From Heterodera schachtii (taxonomy: Eukaryota > Nematoda > Chromadorea > Rhabditida > Heteroderidae), in contig SIJG01000023.1 in NCBI GenBank assembly GCA_023374025.1, forward strand, positions 681,382-745,381: 64,000 nt of DNA, read 5' to 3'. This document shows, in pieces, positions 11,581 through 25,700 of this stretch. How positions within the stretch are numbered: the first letter of the stretch is position 1; the number at the start of each line of letters is the position of its first letter. A program made the translations under genes and the position numbers. The notes under the pieces were generated by a model, which saw nothing but the letters and a program-made list of their open reading frames with translations, made no database searches and had not been told where the DNA came from.

Positions 11581-13846
11581 ATGTATTCTTCGCCAATTCC
11601 AAGCACAAGCAGTTCAGCAGCAGATCTAATTGACAACAATAGAAAGCGAAACAGTAATTTTTCATTTACTTTCATTTAGGGTTAAGCCCCAACGGGGAAT
11701 TGAATTTCTTCTCTTGCACTCCAAACTGAATGAAAATGTATTTAAATGAATTTGTAAGGCTTTGATTAAAAAAAATTTACTCCCGACGAGGGTGTTTTTT
11801 TCCCGACATTTTTAAAATTTCAACAGCCCTCCCCGATAAAATTTATCTGGGATTTCCTCCCCGATCCCCGACTTTTGTCCCGAGGGTCTGGGACTTAATC
11901 CCCTACTTGAATTGATCATTAATTAATTAATTAATAATAATTTAAAATTAAATTCTTAGCGCCTAACAAAATAGACACTCAAACCAATGACCATCACAGC
12001 TCAATCAGTGACAAATTTGTGCCTTATCCTAAAGTAATATCATCGATGCATCAAAGAACAAATTAACCTTCATTTTTTAATGATTTCAGTTTTGGCCAAA
12101 AAATAATTGGAATTACAGCGATTGTCATCCAAAGCTTCACTTGATAAAGCCCAATTGCTTAAAAGTTCTTTGTCTTGCAAAAAATCAAAGTATATAAGTG
12201 AATAATTAATAAAAAATAGTTTTAATTAATAATAAATTTTTCATTTTAATATTTGTTCGAACAATTTATTTTATTTATTCAAAAACAAATAATAGACGAT
12301 TTTGGCGGCTTTTCGGTGCGTGCCAAATCGATGGTGTCAAATTATAGTGGCTTCCTTTATTTTGAAGTAAAAATACAGCAAGGCCGGTAAGCGCAAAAAT
12401 TTATAATAAATTTATAGATACCGTACATATGTTTAGATGGTATGAGATATACTTTTAATATGTCATATCGCGATATCATTTCATGGCCTATTTTATGTAA
12501 TTTTATTCCATAAATCTATGCTGCTAATTTATGGTATCATATAGTAAATTTTAAAAATTCATCATAATTATTTATTCACCAAAATCCTAAAATTCTGCTA
12601 AAAGGGAAATTATTTTTAAATGAATAAATAAGTTTAAAAAGTCACTTAAATTATCAATTCAACAAAACCCTAAAATTCTGCTAAAAGGGAAAATGTCTAA
12701 ATGAGTTGTTTAATATGTATTTTATATGGTTGGGATTTTTTATCGATATTTTTTTTATCCATTTTGTATCCGTTCAATTTAATTTTTCTTATTAATCCGT
12801 TAAAGGAATTTGTGTGTCGGGCTTGCCACTAAATTGATGCCATTGGACGAATGTATTGGCCGATGTGTTGGCACATATGCATATGACAGCGCTGGCATTT
12901 TCCGCACGGTTGGCGCGGCAAACACAAAAGCGGTGAAGCAGCCCAAATTTGGAGCTGGCGACATAATTGGATGCGGTGTCCAATTAGCAACGCGACAATT
13001 AATTTACACAAAAAACGGCGAACGATTGAGTTGGTAGCATAAAAATTTTTTTGAAGTTTTAAAGTCCTCCGAAAAATGCGTCAGTGATACAATTTTTTTT
13101 TTAAATTTTTATTGCATTAACTAGAGACCGGAGCGGGACGGGATCCCGCGCGGGATTTTGCGGGATCCCAGTCCGCAATCCCGCCTTTTTTGGAAATTGC
13201 GGGATTTGCGGGATTAATCCCGCGGGATCCCGTCAGCAAAAAATTTGAGTCCCAATCTCGCAGCGGGATCCGCAAATTTGAAATTTCCGGTCTCTAGCAT
13301 TAACTATAGTACCAAAGTTCGAGTTTTATGTAAGAAGCTCGTTCTCATTTCATTCAATTCATTTTAAGCATCAAAAACAATAAATTTTGAAAAACCTGAA
13401 ATCCATAAAAACATACTGTAATTGGATTTTTGTAAGTCATTCTTGCTTAACGTTCAAATCATCATACTACCGATATTTCGTTTTCAAGAAATTCTGATTC
13501 GCTGACGAATTTTCCGGTCACTTAAGAGTTGGCTTTTACACATTCAATTTTTTTTTTCCCATTCGATCACAAAATTGTTCAATCTCGAGCAAAGATCGTC
13601 TTGGAAAATTGATTCCAGCAGGAGGGCCTGATCATTTTTTTTAATTGATCCAATTAAAAGTATTCTATAAAAAAATAACAATTTTAAGATACGGCTAATG
13701 TGTTTGCTCGTCAAAACGATTTGTGTCCGTGTGTAACACTGAAAGACAATGGAGATATGATTGAAGCGAATTTCGGCCCAAATTTTAAATACAATCTTCA
13801 GCTGCTGGATTTGCAAGACACGAATAAGGAAAATTATAAAAATTAA
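11581..13846 (+). CDS. SPRY-domain protein (RanBP9/SPRYSEC-like fold), no signal peptide
   Basis: Six exons: 11581-11653, 11960-12033, 12090-12189, 12296-12386, 12806-13029, 13689-13846, giving 239 aa. The first about 50 residues are polar and disordered-looking (MYSSPIPSTSSS). From about residue 50 the fold is a SPRY domain: W..SDCH..L, GGFSVRAKSMVSNYSGFLYFEVKIQQG, LCVGLA, GTYAYDSAG, FGAGDIIGCGVQL, LIYTKNGERL and the C-terminal EANFGPNFKYNLQ. This matches the RanBPM-type SPRY shared with the SPRYSEC effector family of cyst nematodes, but there is no N-terminal secretion signal, so a cytosolic scaffold or ubiquitin-ligase adaptor role is more likely than a secreted effector. An upstream exon cannot be excluded because no acceptor precedes the ATG. 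The donor at 13030 is GTTGGT. AATAAA lies at 13866, 20 nt after the stop. Confidence 0.85.
13122..13296. mobile_element. hAT-like MITE, 175 bp, TSD GCATTAAC
   Basis: Inverted ends TAGAGACCGG / CCGGTCTCTA are flanked by identical 8-bp duplications at 13114-13121 and 13297-13304. The interior is GC-rich with repeated CGGGAT / ATCCCG words. It sits in the last intron of the SPRY gene. An 8-bp duplication is the hallmark of hAT transposition; no transposase is encoded. Confidence 0.9.
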
Positions 13847-13865
13847 ATTTGTTTTTTAATAATTT

Positions 13866-13871
13866 AATAAA
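13866..13871 (+). terminator. Polyadenylation signal of the SPRY gene
   Basis: AATAAA 20 nt downstream of the TAA stop, in an AT-rich context. Confidence 0.6.
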
Positions 13872-13979
13872 TATTTGTTTATAAATGTATGATAATCCAA
13901 GTTTATCTGCTTTTCGGATATTCAAATTTTCATTCAATCCTTAGTAATTAATTCGTAATATTTCGTTCTTTTTTAAATC

Positions 13980-14248
13980 ATTTTGTTGCCAAATCCCTTC
14001 CACACTTTCCTTTACTTTCTCGCATTCGCTCTTTTTCTTTTTCCTTTGTCTTCTCTATTATTTTTCCATTCCCGATATGTCTGTCTGCTCTGCTCTCCAA
14101 CTAGACGATATTTTCTCGCATTTTTTCTCTGTTTTATCATCATGGCCACATTGCTTGGCCATAGAATTTTTATTACACGTTCCCTCCTCTCTCTTTCTTT
14201 CTCTTCCTCTGTTTCTATCTCTCTCTGTTTCTCTCTCTCTCTCTCTCT

Positions 14249-14286
<38 letters not shown>

Positions 14287-14749
14287 GTTTCTCTTACTCT
14301 CTCTCTCAATCTCGCCAATAGTTGGCACATCAACACTTTCTGCTTTCTAATTTGGCCATACAATAGTGTTTTCACATCTGGCGCTTCATTTTCCCAGTCT
14401 TTTAAGCATGTCTGGGCCTATGGACAGTTCAGTGTGGACAATTCAGTGCCAACCAATTGACCTTGACAAAATTTTCCATCTCTCATCAAAGACGTTTAAG
14501 ATATTCTTGGCACCATTTGATAGACACTAAATATTTTCACTAATATTAAATAATTATATATTTCAAAGATTTTTTACATTGAAAGGAAATTAAAGCATTA
14601 AATTTCTCCATACTGAATTGTCCAAGCATGATGATGTGTCTCTCTATCTCCATTCCTATTTGGCCATTATTTTTCACACACTCACACGCGTGCGTGCCGT
14701 GCCGTCTGTCACCTCTCGCTCTCTCCCTTTCTCCATTCCTCTCTTCCTC

Positions 14750-14785
<36 letters not shown>

Positions 14786-15400
14786 CCTTCCTCCCTCTCT
14801 CTCTCTCTCTCTCTCTTCCTCTCTCTCTTCCGTGTCTTTCTGGCCATGCTTCATCAACCCAAATTTGGGAAGAATGTTGAAGCACATAGAAGCATACATA
14901 CATATGTACACAGATGCAGCAAGCACACATAGTTTGCTGTGCAAGCATTGGCTGTTTTTTCGCTTTCTCTTTTTTTTCTTCCGTTCTTTTTGCTTTTCCT
15001 TTTTTCTTTCCTTCTTCCCCCCCCCCTCCTTTTTTTGGCTTGTCACTTTCCTTTTTTCCTTCTTTTCCTCCCCCTCTTTGGGGTTCCTTTTCTTTTCGTT
15101 CCTTTCTTCCTCTTCCGCTTTTCTTTTTCTTTGCTTCTCGTTCGCTTCTTCTTTTTCTCTCTCCCTCCCCCTCCCTCTCGCTTTCCTTTCCCCCCCTCCT
15201 CGCTTTCGTTCATTTTTCTTCCTCATTACCCCTCTCTGTTTTCCTCCTTTTTCATCTCATTCACTTCTTCTTCCTCTTTACCACCCTCCCATTCACTCTT
15301 TTCTCTTTCCATCACCTCTCTAACTCATTCCGCTTTTTCTCATCCTCACTCACTCTCGACTCTCGACATGTCGCCTGCTTCCACTGCTCCTCTCTCACCC
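13980..15400. repeat. 1.4-kb pyrimidine-rich tract with CT microsatellites
   Basis: The + strand is dominated by C and T, with (CT)n cores near 14216-14310 and 14745-14830. The long ORFs predicted here on both strands are low-complexity artefacts. The whole interval 13847-16778 holds no supported gene; beyond the tract it is AT-rich, with a C-run near 16087 and GCGCCCC-type words near 16365-16500. Confidence 0.85.
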
Positions 15401-16778
15401 ATTCCCTAAAATGGATTGATTTCGCAAATTGGGAACGTGAAGAAGCATTCATTTGTCAGCGGTTTTTATATTTTGTTTATGTTTATCTATTGTAAATAGG
15501 AATTTTTTCATTTTTGTACCCAAAAAATTTATTGCATTTTTAATTTAAATTTATATTTTTAGAATTTCACAGGTTCCTTTTTTTTATAATTTTTTGTTTT
15601 TTTTCAATTTTTTATAACTATTTTTTAATTGCAGTCTTAACGAAAAAATATGATTGTACATTCCCATGAAAATTAATTGAGCTTTCCAGGGTAACTTAGC
15701 AACTGTAAAATTCAACCTTCCAATTTTTGTTAATAATTAAAGGGTAAAGCGATTTTTTATGATAAACTTTTGTTATCTCAACATTGGCTTTATGGCCAGA
15801 AATTATGAAACTTTTCGGCCGGATAAAAATGCATGTAAATAATATAAAATTTGTCTGTCACATGCACGAATGAATTTCTGCTGGCCCGCTGAACAAATCC
15901 AATCCATTTACATATACATAAATAAAAATGTATGTGCACATTCATTTTAATGGGCGGATTTAAGGGCGGAATAATTTTTTATTAATTTTTTTTTAAATTT
16001 TCCGTATGTTTAAATAAATCTTAAATATATTTATTTATTTATTTTTCGCATTTTCACATAGGAACATAAATTAGCGAAAAAAGTATCCCCCCCCCCCCGC
16101 CTTAGTCATTCCGTTGTCCGTTGCCAAATTTAATTAGTGCTGACAGATGCTGGAAGCCGTTGGCCATTAATTAAACGAAAAATTCATTTCTAATTTTGTT
16201 TAAAATTTCGTTTCACTATATTTGTATTTCAAATTGAAATTTTAAATAATTAATTAATTAATTAATCTTAGATCCCCTTTTTGGTCAAAAATTTTCATTT
16301 CTCTTTTTCTTGTCAAAGTAACTTAAAAACTTTATTTTGTGTTTATTGGGGTTACATGACATTGGCGCCCCAGGCATTTTACGCCTCGGGAATTTTCGCC
16401 CCAAGCGAAAATCGGACATTTGCGCCCCGGACATTTGCGACCCAGTTCTTAAGGGCCATTTTCGGACATTTGTTCATGCCCGATTTCGCTTGGGGCGCAA
16501 ATATCTGCTCACGGTTCAGCTATATGTAAATATTCGATCCTCCAAATTTCTTACACCACAAAATCAGAAATGCATATGGAAAAACTGATCTTGTGTGCCA
16601 ATTCTTGCCTGATTCAATTGCATTTTTTTGTTGTTGCTTTGAAGCACTTTTGACAACAAAAAGTGAAAAAAATATGAAAATTTTAACCCAAAAAAGGACC
16701 TTAACTTAAATACCAATTTAATTTTAGATTAATAAAAAATCGAATGTCGGCTTTTACATTAAAAAAGTAAATTTGAAA

Positions 16779-19700
16779 ATGCACGATGCCAAGTCTCGTT
16801 TATTCCAGCCCGGTCGAATTTCGGCAGAACAATCTCTTTGCCCCCGCTTAATTGATTGTAAATCCGTTTGAAAAATAAATTAAATTAAAAAAATTCTATT
16901 ATAAATCAAATTTTCAGACATTGTAATTGTCGGACGTCGTCCTAATGCCACCGTTCGACGACGACGGCACCCGCCGTCAGCCGGCGGTTATGTCAATGTG
17001 GCAGCCGGCGGGGGAGCGGGTCCAATGGCAATCCCCGGTGGCACTGTTAGTCATCCCGAATTGCTGAGAAGGTCTGATGGCCACGGAAAATGAATGGACT
17101 TGGCCAAGAGAGTATGCCAACAATCATTGAGTGCCCCAGGAAGATATTTTTTCGGGGTGCATGAAACAAAGTTTAACGAAATTTTGAATGATTTCCAACT
17201 AAGCGATGTCAATAGTACCAATATTTTGAAAAATTTAATTAAAAATATATGATTTAATATTTTTCTTTTCGAAAAAGTCTCTCATTTTTGAAAATTCACT
17301 TTTCTGATTATTTTTAATGCAAATATATTTTTTCACTCTTAAAATTTTTATGTTTATTAAATTTTAACGAACAAGAACAAAATTTTCCTGGGTTTCATAT
17401 GCTAGATACCACCAAAACTTCATTATCTAATAATGCCCGGGTAATTATGACAAAATATTGGAAATTTAATTACTCACTCATCAATAGATTATATGACACT
17501 CAAATTAGCAAACACTAAAAACAACTCTTGGAATCAATGATATTAATTAATAGGGCTGCCAATTTTATGTAAATACATATTTTTTTCCTGGGTTCTCCAT
17601 GCTCTAAATAGCAGGAAAAACACTTTCTTTTTTGTGTTTACGAACAAAAATCGGGACTTTTATTTACATATTTTTACATATTTCGGGGTTTTTATACATA
17701 TTTACATATTTCGGGATTTTCTTATATATTAATACATATTTGGACTTTTTTCTTATATATTTTCATTTTTTTTTTACATATTCTGAGGATTTTTTAAGGA
17801 AATATTTGGAAATACTCAAAAAAAAAAATTCAAATTTCGGCAAATTTTTTGTACATATTTTCATATTTTTTTTTACATATTTTGAGAAATTTCGAAAATG
17901 TATAGTGAAAAAATATCGACGAAAAATACCAAATTTAAAATATTAAAAATGATTCTAAGACTATTTAATTAATTTTTATGGCATTTTTTGCCTATTTCAT
18001 ACTTTACGGGTATTTTTTTTTCCAAAAAATAATCATTAAAAAAAATTTTATTTACATATTTGGCGTTTTTTGTACATATTTTGGGGTTTTTCTTATATAT
18101 TTATGTACATATTTGGTCCACTTTTTGTGCGTATTTTTGGCAGCCCTATTAATTAATTAATTAATTAATTGTTTTCCAAGGTATCCCAGCGAAAACCATC
18201 GTGATTTCGAGTTGCCCCGTGATGTCACATATTTTTGCCAACCCGAAGGGTGCGTGTCATTTAACGGTTCCGCATTTCGGCAATTGAAAAAGCGGTAAGT
18301 AAAATTTATAGCATTTAATTTGTTGAAAATTTTTGATTTAAAATTATTATTTTTTTTTCAGCAATGCCTTCCATGAGGCAACTTTTTTCGTTTTTACACT
18401 CACTGACAAAGACTCGGCCAAAGTTCGATTTGGCGTCACGTTGAATTTCTTCCTGAATAAAGGTTACCAACAAATAAATTAAATTAAATTTTAAAAAAAT
18501 GACCAATTTAATCGGCTACTCCCAAAAACGTCGCCGGGACTTAACGGCGGGGCCCGGACAATCCGTCAGTGGACAATCCGTCAGTGAAGGACAATCGTTC
18601 AGCAACCAACAATCCGTCAGTGGATAGTCCGTCAGTGGACAATTCGTCAGCAAAAAATTTTTTTGGCAATGATTAAAAATCTTGAAAAGTGATTGTTAAA
18701 TTTATTAAATATATGTTACTGACGGATTGTCCACTTACTGACGGATTGTCCACTTACTGACGGATTGTCCACTTACTGACGGATTGTCCACTTACTGACG
18801 GATTGTCCACTTACTGACGGATTGTCCACTTACTGACGGATTGTCCACTGACGGACTGACCACTGACGGATTGTCCACTGACGGATTGTCCGGGAGCCCT
18901 TAACAGCACCGCAAAAAAAATAAAATAAAAATAGAACTGTTTAAAAAATTTTGTAAAATTTGTTTTATAGTAAATCTTTTTTTAACCTAGTTGTTACTGA
19001 AAACAAAATTTTCTTAATTTCCAGAAACAAAAACAAACAAAATTGAAATTTTTTGTTTCTTTGAATTTTCTTATAAAAATTTTTCTCGAATTAAGATATG
19101 GTAATTAAAATTTGTGATATTTTTTCATGAATTTTTTTTCTAAAATTAAAATTTATCTGGCCAATTTATTCCCGGTAAATATTTTGTCCTGTTCCTGATT
19201 TAATCGACTTTTATTTTATCATATTTTAAACAATTTTAATAGTTTTATTTTATTATTTTTTTATAAATTTTTAGTTTCATTAAATGAGAAACGCTCACAC
19301 CTACCAAATGGGTCTGTCACAACAGAACAACAACATCAACAACGACCTTCTTCCTCTCATGCGAACACAAGCAGTTCGGCTTCGTTAATTTCACTTTGTT
19401 TGGTAAAAAAAATAAAATTAAAAATTAATTTTTATTTCATTTTTAAATGGGTTGCCTCATTGTTTGTTTTTTTTTATTGCTTTTTTTTGAAAAATTCATA
19501 ACTTCCTTCTTTTCGGTGCCAATTTCAGTCTAGATTTAAAGAAATCTTGGATTGCACCTTAGATGGTTTAATTTATGGGGTTAAAAAATCGCATAAAAAT
19601 ATTTATGATTATAGGATCTATATAAAAAATGGAATTTTTAACGATCCAAATTAGATATAAAGGAGACCCATAACCAGAAAAAATTCTGCATGAGGGAATC

Positions 19701-22700
19701 CGAAGACCTTTTTTTAAACATTTTCATGCCCGGGAGAAAAAGCAGAAATTTTGTAGCCATTTTAGCCAAAAATAATTGATTTTTGCCATTTTGCGGACAA
19801 ATTTCCAAAAACTGCTGGGGGTCCCGCGGTGCCATTAAGCCGTTGCCGGAAAATTTTTTTGGAAATTTTAATGTGATTTGTTAAGAAAATTGCTGAAAAT
19901 TAAAACAAAATTGTATATATTTTATTTTGGTGTGCGCTTTTTAGATCAGCCATCATCCCTTTCTGTCATCCTTCCGTGATCTGCTCATTCTGTTTCGTCA
20001 GCTTGTCAACTGTTGTAATCAGCGAGCAAATGGGGACGATTCGTTGGCCCGAGAATCGGTTTGGACGGCACTGACCGGACATTGGCCTCAAGGCATCGCA
20101 ATTCCAAATTCGGTGGGGCCAGAAGAGATTGTAAATCGTACAAATGATTTTTAACAAAAATACATAAAAAAAACTTTTTAATAATTTTTTAAATACCAAA
20201 AAAAGGATTAAATAGCTTTTAAAATTAATCTTCCAAAAAAGCCACCCTTTTTAGCGGGGTTGAAATCCCCCGGGGCTCTATTTCAAGAAATACAGTTGGC
20301 TTTATTTATATCACAGTATGATTTAACGGCAAAATATGTATATGCCGATGGATTTTAGATTTATGTTAAAGTTTAAAAAATAAAAATTATTATATTTTTC
20401 ATCATTTTATCACTCACAGGTAATGCAAGAACTGCGCCAGCTTGAAACATGGTTGTTTGCGTTGCTCAGCTCACCGGTGCCTGTGCCTGGCAAAACAAAA
20501 TTGTTGCTTGAGGCAATTCATTAATCTAATCCAATTTAATCCGAACTAATTATGTATAATAATTTTCTGCTAGCCAATTTAAAAAATAATAATAATTCGT
20601 TCCTTTAGAATCCATTTAAAAAATTTACCAAAATTCATATGTCAAATCTGACAGCTTTACCTAAAGTCTAGTCTGGACTTCAAAATTTTTCATTTTCCGA
20701 AACACACCCTGTCCCAATAATTTTCTGCAAGCCATTTAAAATAAATAATTAATTAATTAGCCATTCATTTACCTAAATTGCTTTAATCATATTATTATTT
20801 TTTTAATTTTGCAGGTGCTTCCTGCCGATTTGATGCCCATTCCGATGGAATTTGCATTACCCGACCACACACGTTTGTCCTTGGTTGATTTCCCTTTACA
20901 TTTGCCGCTTGAACTGCTTCAAATTGATGCCATCCTTCAAATACTCACTGCAATAATGCTTGAATACAAAGTAATTTGTTTGAAATATTCAAAAATTCTT
21001 TTGTTTTGTGTAAAATTTTAATTTTTAAATTATTATCGTTAATTATTCATTGCCTTTTTAAGTCTAAAAAAAAATTTCAATACTAATATTATTTACCCTT
21101 CAAATATGGGTACCAAACAGGCGTTCCGAGGCCCCTAATATTTCGGAAATTGAATTCTTAAACCCAAAAATATGGAAAAGCCGTTTTTCGCCAAAAAAAA
21201 AAATACTACCTTATTTTGTTAAGAAATTGCTTTAATTTTCAATAAAAGTTGCCCATTTTTCATGAAACTTTTTACAAATTCTTTGTAAAATACACAAAAT
21301 TTTCCAGGTCATTTTGCAGTCGCGCAACTGTAACGCAGTCAGTGTTTGCGTGATGGCATTGGTGGCACTTTTGTATCCGTTAGAGTATGTGACACTGATA
21401 CCTTTTTTCATCACTATAGACCGGATTTTTAGGTGCTAAAAATCCTGAAATAGGTACTTAAAATAGGTGCTAAAAAAAGTGCAAAATAGGTGCGAGAATA
21501 GGTGTTAAAAATTGATAAATCCAGTGTCTTTATGCACAAAAATTCCAAAAGTGATTAATTTTTTTATCAATTTCGCCCGCACAATGCAACTGGTCAACAA
21601 AATAAATAAATAAATTTTTGAGACAAATTTTTGTGAAAATTTTTCATTTCTTAGGGGAATATTCTGAAATTTTGGTCAATTTTTAGGGGTATATTTTTTT
21701 AATTTTTTGGGATCGATTCTTAGGGTGTATTTTTCGTTTCTATTGCATTTTTGCTATGAAATTTCTGGAAAAAGGCCAAAATAGGTACTAAAATTCGAAA
21801 ATGCCAAAATAGGTGCTAACCCCCCCCCCCCCGTTTTAGGTTTTTTATGTGCTAAAAAGTCGCTCTAAATCAAAAATTGTTCGGAGAAAATGTGTTTTTC
21901 ATGCTTCTCTCATCAAGTACAAATCCGCAAGAAAAAATCCGGTCTCTATTCATCACAGTTTTTCCAACCACATGGGATGGGGGTGGGCTTTATTTCAAAG
22001 GGGGATGTATTTTAACAAATACGGTAATCATTGTCTGCTTTTCCAGATATATGTTCCCCGTGATCCCGCTTTTGCCCGTCTTTATGCCATCCGCTGAACA
22101 ACTTTTGCTTGCCCCAACCCCATACAGTAAAAAAATGAATGCATGAATGAAATTTATTTTTTTTTCATAAATAACATTTAAAAATTTTTGATAATTTTTT
22201 ATTATAATGACCTGTTTTTAGAGGTTTTTTGAAAAAAAAAAAACTTAAAATTTAATATAAATTAAATTATTCGAAAGGTCAGTAAAGAAATATTACACTT
22301 GAAAATGGATTAAAAGTAAATTGTTAATTTACAAATTGACATTAATAACACTCATTAAAAAAAATTTAACCGCAATTCATTTACATAAATTTGACACATT
22401 TTTAAATACATTTAGTCATCGGTGTGCCGGCTTCCTTCTTCCCATGCAAGGGCATTCAAGTTCCGTCAGATGTGCTTCTGGTCGATTTGGACACTAATGA
22501 GATTTGTCCACCCACCGACCCAACCATTCGAATACCAAAAATGCCACAGCCGGAAGCAAATAATTTAAAGGTAGATAAATAAGGGAGAAATTTCATTCCC
22601 TCCCCCCCCCCTCCGCCGGTTCCTCCCCCGAAAATTTAAAAAAAAATTCAAATTTAGAAATAAAAAAATCTATAAAAAAAATTTTTTTGAAAAATTTTCT

Positions 22701-25700
22701 CATTTCCAAAAAAACGTTTAAATTTTTTTAACTTTTTTTAAATTTAAATTTCTAAATTTTGAATGAATTTTTTATAATAATTTAGTTTAAAAAAACAAAG
22801 TAAATTAAGGCAGAATTTTTTCGGGCATTGGGACGACAAGCTGTTGAACATAAATCAATTGACTCTGAACAACAACAACCATTGAACATTGATGGAGACC
22901 AAATTGATGTGGCCTGCAGAGTGGCCATGGTGAGAGGCATTTTTTTTTTGATTTTTTAGAAATTTTATTTAAAAATTTCAGATACATTTTTACAACGGAG
23001 CAAATATATTTGCAAATTTCAGTGAGGTGGGATTTATAATAATTTAATGGAAATTTTGTAATTGATATAACTAACCACAAATAGTTAATTACAGACCCAC
23101 AACCAGGAAAAATTCATTTGGGAATTATAAGACCTAAAAGAAATTTTTCTCAATTTTAATAATATTTTGGGTCAAATTTTTCAAATTTAAGGAGAATTAG
23201 TCTTTCGGCAGTGGATGCTGCTAACATCGCCAAGAAATTTTTTTTTGTTTCGAAATTTGCTATAAAAAAAAAACATGGCTATACAATTTTCATAATAATT
23301 CTTTTCCTTTTTATTTTTCAAAAAGTCTGTAAAAATTTTGAAAAATTGGAGTTTTTAAACTTGTAAAAATAAGAAAAAAACAATTTGAAAGAAATTTCTT
23401 TTGAACTTTTAAACTGAAAAATTTTAGTTTTTAAAAAAGTTTTTCGGAAGGGTGGGGCGAGCTGTTGACTTTTTGAGTGTTTTTTTACCATATTTAATTA
23501 ACTGTAGCACACTCGTACAATTCGGCTCTTTCCTCGGCCTGTTGTTGCGCTTCAGGCGGACTCTTTTTTGCGAAGTCGGCCACATCAAAGTGAATTCATC
23601 ATGGAATTATGCAAGACACAGGCCGTGGAGTATGCAAACTATTTTTAATTAATTTAAAAATTTAAACTAATTAATAAAAAACATTTTGAATTAAAAACGA
23701 TTAAAAAAAATAATGTAAATGTTATTAAAAACAAAAATTTAACACAGATATTTTGCTGAATGTTCACTTTGTCCTGCCAACGAAGCATATGTACGGGTCC
23801 AAGCTGGTATTACGGAAGCAGTACAAATTGGGGATAAAGCACAATGGTTCTCGGACTCGTTGATGCCTGTCTCTTTTAATGTACAGTTTTAAATTTCTAA
23901 GTTTTGGATAAGGTCTAGGATTTTGTGAAAAACCTTAAAATTTTCTAAGATTTGGATAGGATCCGCCGGGATTTTGGAAAGCCTAAAAATTTCTAAAATT
24001 TGGATAGAGAGTCAGGGATTTTGAAAAGCCTGAAAATTTTCTAAGATTTAGATAGGATCAGCCGGGATTTTGGAAAGCCTGAAAAACTTTCTAAAATTTG
24101 ACTTCCACCCCTTCGCCGATAAGCGCCCACCCATTTCTTAGAGTTTTTTTTTCTAAATAGAAAAATTAAGAATTTTTTCAAAACAGATTTCTTTAAAAAA
24201 ATTATTATTAATTTTTATACAATTTCAGTGAAAATTTTTAATATTTAACAAAAAAAAAAATTCGAAAATAGCTTACACTTATAATACAAAAAAAAATTTT
24301 CTGTCTGTTTATTCCGATCGAAAATCTCATATTAATTTTGATTTTTTTTTTGGGTGTTTTCTCATATATTTATAATTTACCTAAAAACCAAACAAAATAA
24401 TTAATTTAAATACATTAAACAAGGCTTATCCCTACGGATCATCGCTTGCTGAGGCCATTTTTCTGGCACGTATTGAAAGCAGTCAACAATTGTTGGACAG
24501 AACAGACTCATCCGGCGATTGTGATGATGCTGATTATCCCGCAACTGCGACGCCCAGCGATTTGGAATCAATCGGTTCCGCGGATGCCGGCGGTTGGTCA
24601 CCGTTTGGCAGCAGATCCCCATTGAATATGGGTGTGTTTAAATATATTTTTCAAATTAAATTGCCATGGATTGGATTTATATAAAAAATAATAATTAAAT
24701 AATCTTCAGGAAACCGATAGTTCTTTGCCTCATGGAAATTAACCCATATTTCGCATTAGAAAAAATAAATTTAAAAAATTGAAAAATATTTTAATTTTTC
24801 TCATAAACTGCTAAAAAACATTTTTAACATAATTTTGAATTAAGCTAATTTTTGGATAAAATGGTCTGTTTTAAAAAAATGTTTTTTACTTTTTTTTTGT
24901 TGTCTAACAGTTTTAGCTCATAATTTGACACTTTGAGTATTTTTAACACATATAAATCCGATCCATGTAAATTATATTTAAATATTTTTTTTTTTATTTT
25001 ACATATCCTACTTTATTTCACAGATATGTCGAAGCCAATTTCGGATGCAAATGATTTCTATCGCGCACCAAACCAACTGCAATTACCAAAAAGTGAAAGT
25101 GGCTTAAGTGTTGACAGTTCAGAATTGAGGCAATAATTTTAAAATAAAAAAAGCCGGATTTTTAGGGGTTTATCTTTCAATTTATTTTCCATGACTTTTT
25201 TGCATTTTTATGACTTTTTTAATCGACTTTTGGAAATTTTTCGTGACTTAAATTCCCATCCATATTAATGAGAGAGAAGCATGAAAAAAACACTTTTTCT
25301 CTGCATATTTTTCGGATTGAATTGCAGAAATTAGAAGTACAATTTTAATTAATTTTATAGAACATTCTTCTTAAATTTTTGGCATTTTTTCATTTAATAT
25401 TTAAGTCAAAAAAAAATCTAAATAAAATTTCTACAGCAGTGGCCGATCATCACCATATTCAACAATTGACAGTGAAGCTGATTTTGCTCGATTAGCGGAC
25501 AATATGGCAATAAAACGGAATGCCAAAGTGAAAAACAAAGCAATAAAATATGCCAAAATTAAACAAAATTGACAGGGTGATCTAACTTTTAACAATCAAT
25601 CGCCAATTGATGAAGATTCGGCAACAATTTGTGAGGAAAGTGGCGAACGAACACTGCAACGGGGTTCAATTTGTTCTGGTAGATTTATATTATATATTTT

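Noticed and set aside
14058..15495. Several overlapping long ORFs on both strands (Ser/Leu/Phe-rich or Arg/Glu-rich)
   Set aside because: They come from CT/GA simple repeats in the pyrimidine tract and have no domains or splice context.
18717..18860. CRISPR-like array
   Set aside because: The 19-bp units are contiguous without spacers and lie in a eukaryotic intron.
21308..22047. Donor at 21389 (TAT|GTGACA) for MADD exon 9
   Set aside because: It would break the conserved YPLEYMFPVIP; the GA|GTATGT donor at 21385 keeps it.
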